Below are positions 1 to 5,449 of a stretch of DNA of 8,799 nt, one piece after another (the first letter of the stretch is position 1; every line of letters begins with the position of its first letter). The notes beneath the pieces are model-generated. The model searched no databases. It was not told the DNA's origin and saw only the letters and a list, made by a program, of their open reading frames with translations. Source of the stretch: Candidatus Heimdallarchaeota archaeon (GTDB lineage Archaea > Asgardarchaeota > Heimdallarchaeia > JABLTI01); assembly GCA_030667035.1 (NCBI GenBank), contig DAOUWQ010000033.1:1-8799 (forward strand). Reading direction: 5' to 3'. The position numbers were made by a program, and so were the translations under genes.

Positions 1-44
1 AAAGATTTCTCAGTTCTCTTGTAAGGCAAAAATACCCCTAAACA

Positions 45-108
45 TCGGTCTTCACACTGAACTGAAAACCGCTAAGCGGCAATCAAATTGCTCTTTAGAT
101 TAGACCGA
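45..108. other. Candidate structured element: closing stem with two inner hairpins
   Basis: TCGGTCT (45-51) is fully complementary to AGACCGA (102-108). The enclosed segment holds two abutting hairpins, CCGC-TAA-GCGG (69-79) and CAAT-CAA-ATTG (80-90), which together suggest a three-way junction. A further 7-bp pairing, 10-16 with 59-65, would cross the closing stem, so it is either a pseudoknot or an alternative fold. The strand is unknown because both strands can form it. I recognise no RNA family. Pairings of this length can arise by chance in about 120 bases, so confidence is low. Confidence 0.22.
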
Positions 109-130
109 GTCCCAATGTCCTTAATCAACC

Positions 131-191
131 AATCCCTCATTAGATTGAATTGTTATGGATTAAACTTTTCATTGGAAAGCCTTGAGGGATT
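131..191. repeat. 9-bp perfect inverted repeat upstream of SBDS
   Basis: AATCCCTCA at 131-139 is the exact reverse complement of TGAGGGATT at 183-191, separated by 43 bases. The right arm can alternatively form a small local hairpin, CCTTG (180-184) with CAAGG (193-197), so two exclusive structures are possible. Its position about 80 bases before the SBDS start would suit a leader structure or a protein-binding site. The function is unknown. Confidence 0.3.
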
Positions 192-236
192 CCAAGGAAG
201 ATTTTTGCTGAAGACAACTCAATAAGATAAATTCAA

Positions 237-244
237 CATATAAG
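237..244 (+). promoter_or_regulatory. Weak TATA-like box before SBDS
   Basis: CATATAAG resembles an archaeal TATA box. Initiation about 25 bases downstream would fall only a few bases before the ATG at 269 and would remove the GGTG ribosome-binding site, so the fit is imperfect. Another A/T-rich candidate lies near 158-168 (ATTAAAC), which would leave a leader of about 80 bases. The real promoter could also lie upstream of the window. Confidence 0.18.
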
Positions 245-268
245 TTGATTAAAAGGAAAGGTGCAAAA

Positions 269-1006
269 ATGTCCCACGATTCCGGTGAAAGAAGACAATT
301 TATTGATTTAGAGAAGAAAGCTCTTGTGAGATATGTCCTAAGAAACCAAAAGTTTGAGATCATTGTTGACCCGGAACTGGCTTTAGATTATAAGAAAGGT
401 AAGGAAATTCCTCTTTCTGATATAGTTGAAAGTTTTATCGTTTTTCACAATGCTTCCAAAGGTGCGAAAGCTTCAGAGACGATTTTAGAACAAATATTTG
501 AAACAAATAATCCTGAAGAAATTGCTACAATTATCCTCAAAAAAGGTGCATTACAGCTTACACAAGCTCAAAGAAAACGTTTACTCAAAGATAAAGAAGA
601 TGAAATTATTAATTTCATTCATATTCATTGTGTAAATCCGCAAACAAATAAACCTCATCCCCCTGCACGAATTGAGGCTGCGATGGATGAAGCTGGGGTT
701 CATATTGATTATAATCTAGCCCCCGAAATACAAGCTAAAGACGTTATCAAACAAATTCAAACGATCATTCCAATTAGATTAGAATCCGTTGTCTTAGCAG
801 TTAAAGTTACTCCTGATTTTACAGGACCAGCTTTTGGTATTGTTTCTGGTGCAGGTCAACTCATTGAAGACCAATGGGGTGATGATGGCGTTTGGTATGC
901 AAAAGTAGAAATGCCCTCCGGCAAACAAGCAGACTTTCTTGATAAGCTAAATGCTTTAACTAAAGGTAAAGCTGAAGTGAAGATAGTTGAAAGAAAAACA
1001 GAATGA
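269..1006 (+). CDS. sbds: Ribosome maturation protein SBDS/Sdo1
   Basis: This 245-aa protein is the archaeal SBDS orthologue. Family knowledge: SBDS binds the large ribosomal subunit and, with an EF-2-like GTPase, releases the anti-association factor aIF6 late in 60S/50S maturation. The N-terminal FYSH domain spans about residues 15-95, with a KFEIIVDPE core and KGKEIPLSDIV. The central helical domain (about 100-165) carries the hallmark PHPPARIE at 130-136. The C-terminal ferredoxin-like domain runs from about 166, with VKVTPDFTGPAFG and MPSGKQADFLDKL. Length is normal for the family, with a slightly longer charged N-terminus. I chose the ATG at 269 because GGTG (260-263) sits five bases upstream; an in-frame TTG at 245 lacks such a site. 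The stop overlaps a possible ATG of the next gene (ATGA). It is the first recognisable gene of the superoperon. Confidence 0.96.
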   Translation: MSHDSGERRQFIDLEKKALVRYVLRNQKFEIIVDPELALDYKKGKEIPLSDIVESFIVFHNASKGAKASETILEQIFETNNPEEIATIILKKGALQLTQAQRKRLLKDKEDEIINFIHIHCVNPQTNKPHPPARIEAAMDEAGVHIDYNLAPEIQAKDVIKQIQTIIPIRLESVVLAVKVTPDFTGPAFGIVSGAGQLIEDQWGDDGVWYAKVEMPSGKQADFLDKLNALTKGKAEVKIVERKTE

Positions 1007-1050
1007 ATAAAATAACAATTATTAATTATTCAATGTATGGAGAAAAAAAA

Positions 1051-1824
1051 ATGCCTATATTAATTCAAGATAGATCCATGGTTACTCCTGGCGAAGTTAT
1101 CGCTGAAGGAGACTTTTCTATTGGATCTCATGTATATAGAAGAGAAAAGAAAATCGTTTCTCAAGTAATAGGTCTCGTAACAATAAAGGAAAACTTTGTA
1201 AGTGTTGTTCCTCTCAAAGGAAAATACTTGCCAAGAGTTGGAGATCTTGTTATTGGAAAAGTAACTGATGTTTCTCTAAGTACTTGGATAGTGGACATCG
1301 CTAGTCCATATCATGGTGTAATGAGAACCTCGATTTCTTTAGCTCGAAGATTCGATCCAATTAAAGATCAGACAAGAAAAATCTTCGATGTTGGTGAAGT
1401 AATCGTTGCTAAAGTTTTCTCATTCGATCGAACACGCGATCCAATGTTAACTGTTAGACCCGACAATCGTGGTGGTGGAAACAGCCCCTATTTAGGCAAA
1501 CTTGTAGGTGGTAGAGTAATTGATGTTAGCCCCTCCAAAATTCCTCGTTTAATTGGTAGAAGAGGAAGTATGATATCAACAATTAAGCATTTTACAAACT
1601 GTAAAATGATTGTTGGTCAAAACGGTCGTGTCTGGTTTAAAGGAAATAACTTTGAAGATGAGTTGTTAGTTTTACGAGCAATTGAGAAGATTGATCGCGA
1701 AGCTCATACTACTGGGTTAACTGATCGAATTAAAGAATTCCTAGAAGAGGCAAAAAAGCAAATGACCTCACCTTCTAAGGAAAAAAAATCCGATAAGGAG
1801 AAAAGATCAGAAAAAAAAAGTTAA
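1051..1824 (+). CDS. rrp4: Exosome complex RNA-binding cap protein Rrp4
   Basis: Rrp4 forms the cap of the archaeal exosome, sitting on the Rrp41/Rrp42 ring and guiding RNA into the pore. From the ATG at 1051 it is 257 aa. The N-terminal domain (about 1-60) begins with the family-typical RSMVTPGEVIAEGDF. An S1 domain follows (about 65-135; VGDLVIGKVTDV, WIVDIASPYHGV), then a KH domain (about 150-215) with IPRLIGRRGSMI. The conserved LTDRIKEFLEE helix follows at about 223-233. The last 25 residues are lysine- and serine-rich. The start at 1051 is preferred because GGAG (1039-1042) precedes it with good spacing and the protein then begins like its relatives. An ATG at 1003, overlapping the SBDS stop as ATGA, would add 16 residues and could give coupled translation. 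Confidence 0.95.
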   Translation: MPILIQDRSMVTPGEVIAEGDFSIGSHVYRREKKIVSQVIGLVTIKENFVSVVPLKGKYLPRVGDLVIGKVTDVSLSTWIVDIASPYHGVMRTSISLARRFDPIKDQTRKIFDVGEVIVAKVFSFDRTRDPMLTVRPDNRGGGNSPYLGKLVGGRVIDVSPSKIPRLIGRRGSMISTIKHFTNCKMIVGQNGRVWFKGNNFEDELLVLRAIEKIDREAHTTGLTDRIKEFLEEAKKQMTSPSKEKKSDKEKRSEKKS

Positions 1825-1843
1825 GCTAATTAGGTGAAATTTA

Positions 1844-2803
1844 ATGGCCAAAAATAAAGAAGAAACTGTGTTAATAACCAAAGATGGTATACGACATGAT
1901 GGTCGTAAAAGAGAAGACTTACGAGAAATTTCATTTGAAGTAGGTGTCTTAGATAGAGCTGATGGCTCCTGTCTAATCGAATGGGGACGAAATAAAATAT
2001 TAGCTGCAGTATATGGACCTCGTGAATTGCATCCAAAACATATGCAAATGCCAAGTCAAGCATATATTCGATGTGAATATAGGATGGCAACATTCTCTGT
2101 TCCTGATAGAAAAAGACCTGCACCAAATAGAAGAGAGAAAGAAATTTCTAAATTGCTTGGTGAAGCTTTGGATCCAGCATTATTTACTTATCTCTATCCT
2201 CGTTCAGTAATCGACGTATTTATTGAAGTATTACAAGCAGATGGTGGCACAAGATGTGCAGCAATTACAGCCGCATCTCTAGCATTAGCAGACGCTGGCA
2301 TACCAATGAGAGATTTAGTTTCTGGAGTTGCCGCTGGCAATCTAAGTGGTAAAGTAGTTTTAGATCTTGATGATATTGAAGACAAAGAAGGTGAAGGCGA
2401 TTTACCAATTGCTTATCTTCCAAACCTAGAGAAGGTTGTTCTTTTACAATCTGATGGAATATTCACCCCAGATCAATATAAAGAAGCCTTAGACATGCTT
2501 GTTCCCGCCTGTAAGAAAGTCTATCAATTACAACGAAAGGCTATTACTGACAAGTACTCTCAAATAAATGATGCTGTCCAGAAAGATATAGACGCAGAAG
2601 CAAAAGCTAAACCAGCAAAGGACAAGAAGAAAGCTGATGAGTCTAAAGCTAAAGACGACAAGAAAGACAAGAAGAAAGCTGATGATGGAAAGAAATCAAA
2701 AGCTGACAAGGAAGACAAAAAGAAGAAAGGCTTAAAGAAACCTTCCAAAAAGAAAGATGATAAAAAACAAGCTTCTAAAGAAAAAGAAGCTAAAAAGGAC
2801 TAA
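1844..2803 (+). CDS. rrp41: Exosome catalytic subunit Rrp41 with lysine-rich C-terminal tail
   Basis: Rrp41 is the active RNase PH-fold subunit of the exosome. With Rrp42 it forms a hexameric ring that degrades RNA 3'-5' by phosphorolysis and can add A-rich tails. The RNase PH domain covers about residues 15-245: RHDGRKREDLREI (17-29), the RNA-binding PNRREKEISKLLGEAL segment (94-109), LQADGGTRCAAI (130-141), and D180 and D186 in EDKEGEGDLPIA. These two match the aspartates reported as catalytic in Sulfolobus Rrp41, so the enzyme should be active. Family members usually end near 245 residues. This one continues to 319 with a low-complexity tail holding 32 lysines in residues 251-319, mixed with Asp, Ala and Ser. 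AGGTGA (1831-1836) precedes the ATG by seven bases. The gene follows rrp4 by 19 bp. Confidence 0.96.
   Translation: MAKNKEETVLITKDGIRHDGRKREDLREISFEVGVLDRADGSCLIEWGRNKILAAVYGPRELHPKHMQMPSQAYIRCEYRMATFSVPDRKRPAPNRREKEISKLLGEALDPALFTYLYPRSVIDVFIEVLQADGGTRCAAITAASLALADAGIPMRDLVSGVAAGNLSGKVVLDLDDIEDKEGEGDLPIAYLPNLEKVVLLQSDGIFTPDQYKEALDMLVPACKKVYQLQRKAITDKYSQINDAVQKDIDAEAKAKPAKDKKKADESKAKDDKKDKKKADDGKKSKADKEDKKKKGLKKPSKKKDDKKQASKEKEAKKD
2621..2685 (+). repeat. In-frame 20-bp direct repeat in the Rrp41 tail
   Basis: Bases 2621-2640 recur exactly at 2666-2685, 45 bp (15 codons) apart, both encoding Asp-Lys-Lys-Lys-Ala-Asp. The surrounding tail is built from similar AAG/AAA/GAC/GCT codons. This suggests that the lysine-rich extension grew by small in-frame duplications. 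Such A-rich tracts can also vary in length between strains or be misassembled. Confidence 0.75.
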
Positions 2804-2821
2804 ATAGGGAGGCAAATAAAC

Positions 2822-3676
2822 ATGACAAAAAAAGGTCTCATTAGTGTAGTAGAACGTGAACACATTCTCTCATTATTAAATCATGGTAAAAGAACCGATG
2901 GACGATCCTTCAATGAATTCAGGAAGATACAAATTATCCCTGGATATGTCCAAAAGGCAGAAGGATCCGCAATCGCAAAAATTGGCAAAAGCAAAGTTAT
3001 TGCTGGTGTAAAAGCTCAAATGGGTGCACCATTCCCTGATACACCAAATAAAGGAGTAATTACTACTACCGTAGAATTAGTCCCAGTAGCTGCTCCTGAA
3101 TTTGAGTCAGGTCCACCTCGTGAATATGCCATTGAACTCGCAAGAGTCGCAGATAGAGCAATTCGTGAATCTGAAGCAGTTTCAAACGAAGATTTGGTAA
3201 TAATACCAAGTAAATCTGTTTGGATTCTCTTCATTGATATCTATGTTTTAGATCATGATGGAAATCTCTATGATGCTTGTGAATTAGCTGCTTTAGGTGC
3301 TCTATTAAATACACAAATTCCGGATGTCAAAATAGTTACAAACGAAAAAGGTGAAGAAGTGGTCGAAGTTCTTGAAACAACTCACCCACTAGTAATGAAA
3401 CATACACCTATTAGTTGTACTTTCTCAAAAATTGGTGATAATATTATTGTTGATCCAAATTATGATGAAGAAAGCATTCAAGACACTCGGCTTACACTTG
3501 CTTTTACAGAAGAAAACAAGATTTGCTCCACTCAAAAAGGCGAATCCGGATCCTTTTCTGTAGAAGAAATTAAAAAGTGTATAGATATTGCAGCAGAAAG
3601 AACGAAAGACATAAGAAGTCAACTAGATAAAATCGTTGACCCGCAAGGATACCCTTGGTCTGAGGAATCTTCCTAA
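2822..3676 (+). CDS. rrp42: Exosome complex subunit Rrp42 (non-catalytic)
   Basis: Rrp42 is the inactive RNase PH-fold partner of Rrp41. It contributes RNA- and phosphate-binding arginines at the shared active site. The 284-aa length is normal for the family. Visible hallmarks are the LLNHGKRTDGRSFNEFRKI opening (18-36), KAEGSAIAKIGKSKVIAGVKA (45-65), the VELVPVAAPEFESGPP loop (84-99), LARVADRAIRESEAV (106-120, including R112), and DIYVLDHDGNLYDACELAALGALL (139-162). At the place of the Rrp41 catalytic aspartates the protein instead reads VDPNYDEESIQDTRL, as expected for Rrp42. A strong GGGAGG (2807-2812) lies nine bases before the ATG. It follows rrp41 by 18 bp, the usual archaeal order, and is presumably co-transcribed with it. 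Confidence 0.96.
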   Translation: MTKKGLISVVEREHILSLLNHGKRTDGRSFNEFRKIQIIPGYVQKAEGSAIAKIGKSKVIAGVKAQMGAPFPDTPNKGVITTTVELVPVAAPEFESGPPREYAIELARVADRAIRESEAVSNEDLVIIPSKSVWILFIDIYVLDHDGNLYDACELAALGALLNTQIPDVKIVTNEKGEEVVEVLETTHPLVMKHTPISCTFSKIGDNIIVDPNYDEESIQDTRLTLAFTEENKICSTQKGESGSFSVEEIKKCIDIAAERTKDIRSQLDKIVDPQGYPWSEESS

Positions 3677-3718
3677 GACCAAATTATTCCATAAAAAAAC
3701 CAAGAGGTTAGTATATCA

Positions 3719-4009
3719 ATGACACGAAAAACAAAGAAAGTCGGTTCAACAGGTCGTTTCGGGCCTAGATATGGTTCACAACTAAAGAAACGTGTCCTAA
3801 AAATAGAGCAAGGTATGCACGCTGCTCATAAATGTCCTAACTGTGCTAGTCCTAATGTAAAAAGGAAATCAGTAGGCATTTGGACCTGTAAGAAATGTAA
3901 AGTAAGCTTTGCAGGTGGCGCTTGGGTTCCAATAACTCCAACAGGAAAATCGGCTTCAAGAACAACAATTAGTTTAGAAGAACAACGACTCGAGAAATCC
4001 AAGAAATGA
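3719..4009 (+). CDS. rpl37ae: Large-subunit ribosomal protein eL43 (L37Ae)
   Basis: This 96-aa basic zinc-ribbon protein of the 50S subunit is shared by archaea and eukaryotes. The N-terminus TRKTKKVGSTGRFGPRYGSQLKKRV (2-26) is typical. Four zinc ligands are visible as CPNC (39-42) and CKKC (57-60), followed by FAGGAWVPITPTGKSASRTT (64-83). Length is normal. GAGGT (3704-3708) precedes the ATG by about ten bases. The TGA overlaps the ATG of the Brix gene (ATGA), so the two are probably translationally coupled. In many archaea rpoP follows this gene; here there is no room for it. Confidence 0.96.
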   Translation: MTRKTKKVGSTGRFGPRYGSQLKKRVLKIEQGMHAAHKCPNCASPNVKRKSVGIWTCKKCKVSFAGGAWVPITPTGKSASRTTISLEEQRLEKSKK

Positions 4010-4659
4010 ATGAACGAGAAATTTCCCCCTATGAAAAATTTATGTTAACAACCTCTAGGAAACCTAGCCATAGAACGCGCTCTTTTGCTCGTGATTTGGT
4101 TACGGTCATTCCTTGGTGTTTTCATTTTACCAGAGGTTCATGCAGTCTGAAAGACTTAGCTGAAGAGTTAACTAACTTAGGTATCAATAGGTTGCTGATT
4201 CTACACGAGAAAAAAGGAAATCCTAGCCTCATTAAATTCTACAAACTAGTAGATGAGAAAATAGAAGAAAGAGATTATCGTGTGAGAATTAAAGGGATTA
4301 GTCTTGGTCGAGAACTAAGAAATGTTAGATCGATTTTTACTTCTGAATCTAAATTTAGTGTAATCAATCAATCACAATCCGATTTTGGTGAACAACTTTA
4401 CACTATGTTATCATTATTTTTTGACTTTGAGCGCACAAGAGAGCTGCCCTTGGATACAAATTTTAAGGGAATAGCTATTCTATATTCTGATACATCTGAA
4501 GGACACATCAATTTAGTTTTTCAACAAATAGAAACGAAGAAGATGATTGGTCCAAGAATAACTATATCAGATGTCTATTTAGGTAAGAAAGGTGAAGCTA
4601 TTAGATCATTGATGGATCTAATTGGTATTGGAAAAAGAAGAAGCCAATCAAAGAATTGA
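4006..4659 (+). CDS. Brix domain protein, Imp4-like rRNA-processing factor
   Basis: This 217-aa single Brix-domain protein belongs to the archaeal family related to eukaryotic Imp4, Brx1, Rpf1/2 and Ssf1. Those proteins bind RNA in pre-ribosomes, and Imp4 acts with U3 in 18S processing. The diagnostic opening is MLTTSRKPSHRTRSFARDL (13-31). FHFTRGSCSLKDLAEEL (39-55) and LLILHEKKGNPSLIKFYKL (63-81) match the sigma70-like/Brix core. The C-terminal half is less conserved, with EIGPR-like MIGPRITI at 180-187. The exact role in archaea is poorly established, so a generic ribosome-biogenesis name is safest. Its ATG lies inside the eL43 stop (ATGA) with no separate ribosome-binding site needed. The position between eL43 and Pcc1 is the known superoperon location. 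Confidence 0.88.
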   Translation: MNEREISPYEKFMLTTSRKPSHRTRSFARDLVTVIPWCFHFTRGSCSLKDLAEELTNLGINRLLILHEKKGNPSLIKFYKLVDEKIEERDYRVRIKGISLGRELRNVRSIFTSESKFSVINQSQSDFGEQLYTMLSLFFDFERTRELPLDTNFKGIAILYSDTSEGHINLVFQQIETKKMIGPRITISDVYLGKKGEAIRSLMDLIGIGKRRSQSKN

Positions 4660-4700
4660 TTGTTATGCTTCTCTCTCATTAAAATTTTACAATTGTTGGG

Positions 4701-4982
4701 ATGAATTTGGTCGATATTCGAACGAATAAACATTCATTTGATTTCACTTCTGAATTAGTAATCAAATCATTATCTAGTAAGGAAATTACCGCCATTCATT
4801 CTGCTATCTATCCTGAAACACAAGTTGAAATAAGTACAAGAGGAAAAGCAGAGATATCTATCGAAGACGATAATTGCTTACGGATGGTTTTTTCTGCAAT
4901 AGATTTTATTTCATTGCGTGCAATGGTTAGCTCATATTTGAGATGGATTGATGCTGCAATATCCTCACTAGAAGTCATTTAA
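4701..4982 (+). CDS. pcc1: KEOPS complex subunit Pcc1
   Basis: Pcc1 is the small dimerising subunit of KEOPS, which with Kae1, Bud32 and Cgi121 makes t6A at position 37 of ANN-decoding tRNAs. The 93-aa length fits. The C-terminal pattern is diagnostic: a hydrophobic strand MVFSAIDFISLRAMVSSYLRWIDAAISSLEVI (62-93) in which LRA-x5-YLRW matches the family helix that contacts Kae1. The N-terminal half has the expected alternating strands, with AIYPETQVEISTRGKAEISIEDD (34-56). No good ribosome-binding site precedes the ATG at 4701; only GGG abuts it. The 41-bp gap after the Brix gene is the largest in the run, so a weak internal promoter or leaderless start is possible. Kae1 and Bud32 are not in the window. 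Confidence 0.87.
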   Translation: MNLVDIRTNKHSFDFTSELVIKSLSSKEITAIHSAIYPETQVEISTRGKAEISIEDDNCLRMVFSAIDFISLRAMVSSYLRWIDAAISSLEVI

Positions 4983-5000
4983 GGTATTTAGAAAACCTTA
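4980..5000 (+). terminator. Inverted repeat over the pcc1 stop codon
   Basis: TAAGGT (4980-4985) pairs with ACCTTA (4995-5000) across a 9-base loop. The TTT at 4987-4989 and AAA at 4992-4994 could extend the stem imperfectly. It starts on the TAA of pcc1 and could mark the operon's 3' end or protect it. There is no T-run after it, so an intrinsic terminator is only one reading. Confidence 0.25.
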
Positions 5001-5047
5001 GCGCGAAAATGCTTAAAGAATTCTAACAACCAACAGTGTGAAAAGAC

Positions 5048-5058
5048 TTTTAATATAA
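5048..5058 (+). promoter_or_regulatory. TATA box of the eS30 gene
   Basis: TTTAATATAAA is the best archaeal TATA-box match in the intergenic region and is preceded by purine-rich GAAAAGAC, which could act as a BRE. Initiation about 25 bases downstream, near 5079, would leave a leader of about 40 bases containing the GAAGGA ribosome-binding site (5107-5112). It suggests that eS30 is transcribed separately from the upstream superoperon. Confidence 0.5.
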
Positions 5059-5118
5059 ACCAAATCGAAATACTCAAAAAGAAAGCAATTCTTAATTACA
5101 AGTATAGAAGGAATAACT

Positions 5119-5298
5119 ATGACTCACGGTTCAGTTCAAAAAGCCGGTAAAGTTAGAAACTCTACTCCAAAAGTAGAACAAAAACATCATGTTTCTAGAC
5201 ACCCCCGGACAAGAAACAAACACAATTACCTAAAACGAAATATTAAGGGTATGCCAGCAGGACAACAATCAGGCGCAAAGCGCAGAAGAAGAAGATAA
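5119..5298 (+). CDS. rps30e: Small-subunit ribosomal protein eS30
   Basis: This short gene encodes 59 residues beginning MTHGSVQKAGKVRNSTPKVE. The HGS-x3-AGKVR-x2-TPKV signature is characteristic of eS30, a 30S protein shared by eukaryotes (the FAU C-terminal half) and part of the Archaea. The middle, RTRNKHNYLKRNIKG (30-44), matches the basic archaeal pattern. There is no ubiquitin-like fusion. GAAGGA (5107-5112) lies six bases before the ATG, supporting the start. The C-terminus is odd: a Gly/Gln/Ala stretch ends in five arginines. It has its own TATA box and is followed by a pyrimidine-rich tract, so it looks monocistronic. It lies between the KEOPS gene pcc1 and elp3. It is short enough to be missed by length-filtered gene calling. 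Confidence 0.9.
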   Translation: MTHGSVQKAGKVRNSTPKVEQKHHVSRHPRTRNKHNYLKRNIKGMPAGQQSGAKRRRRR

Positions 5299-5356
5299 TT
5301 TCTTCCCTTCCTTATCCTATTTATTTACCCTTTAACTTTCGACCTTTCCCTAATTT
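5299..5356 (+). terminator. Pyrimidine-rich terminator after eS30
   Basis: Directly after the eS30 stop the + strand is almost all T and C for over 50 bases (TTTCTTCCCTTCC, then TTTATTTACCC, TTTAACTTTC, CCTTTCCC). Archaeal transcription often ends at such T-rich tracts without a hairpin. This one separates eS30 from elp3. Confidence 0.45.
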
Positions 5357-5383
5357 TAAAAAGATTTAATGTGATACTATAAG
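5354..5383 (+). promoter_or_regulatory. Candidate elp3 promoter (two TATA-like boxes)
   Basis: Two A/T boxes are visible: TTTTAAAAAG at 5354-5363 and CTATAAG near 5377-5383. With the first, transcription would begin near 5385, exactly at the dyad. With the second, it would begin near 5405, just after the dyad. I cannot decide between them from sequence. Confidence 0.3.
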
Positions 5384-5384
5384 T

Positions 5385-5404
5385 AGAATTGTTCGCACAA
5401 TTTT
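5385..5404 (+). promoter_or_regulatory. Dyad/hairpin between the elp3 promoter and start
   Basis: AATTGT-TCGC-ACAATT (5387-5402) is a perfect 6-bp inverted repeat with a four-base centre. The outer bases extend it to eight pairs with one G-U if it is read as RNA. Its location at the expected start of transcription suits either a repressor operator or a hairpin at the 5' end of the mRNA. No regulator gene is present in the window. Confidence 0.35.
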
Positions 5405-5449
5405 CAGTGAAAACAATAGCTATTTCAGTATGTATTGGAAGTTTCATTC

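Larger units (their letters stand above)
1..268. other. Upstream non-coding region of the SBDS-exosome operon
   Basis: I see no convincing protein gene here. One + frame is open from the window edge to a TAG at 101-103, but its 33 codons resemble nothing I know and could be chance. The stretch holds several inverted repeats, described separately: 10-16 with 59-65, 45-51 with 102-108, and 131-139 with 183-191. I found no tRNA T-arm, C/D-box pair, or RNase P or SRP signature on either strand. It may be a structured leader or the end of an RNA that begins outside the window. Confidence 0.5.

Noticed and set aside
2..103. Open + frame of 33 codons running in from the window edge
   Set aside because: It has no start inside the window and no recognisable motif. 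An open frame of this length is unremarkable when six frames are considered. It could be the tail of an upstream gene but cannot be supported.
169..363. Minus-strand open frame of 64 codons over the SBDS start
   Set aside because: It lies largely antisense to SBDS, has no ribosome-binding site or family features, and is a shadow of the real gene.
1830..2126. Minus-strand open frame of 98 codons over rrp41
   Set aside because: It is hydrophobic, His/Leu/Tyr-rich antisense translation of conserved Rrp41 codons, with no known domain.
2560..2748. Minus-strand Phe/Ser-rich open frame resembling a membrane peptide
   Set aside because: Its composition follows directly from reading the Rrp41 lysine codons (AAG/AAA) on the opposite strand.
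3016..3622. Two minus-strand open frames (3016-3234 and 3425-3622) over rrp42
   Set aside because: Both are antisense to conserved Rrp42 sequence and have no features of their own.
4681..4696. Palindromes AAAATTTT and ACAATTGT before pcc1
   Set aside because: Short A/T palindromes are expected in such AT-rich DNA, and there is no supporting promoter layout.
5161..5177. Hairpin TCTACT-CCAAA-AGTAGA
   Set aside because: It lies inside the eS30 coding sequence over the conserved TPKVE codons, so coding constraint explains it.
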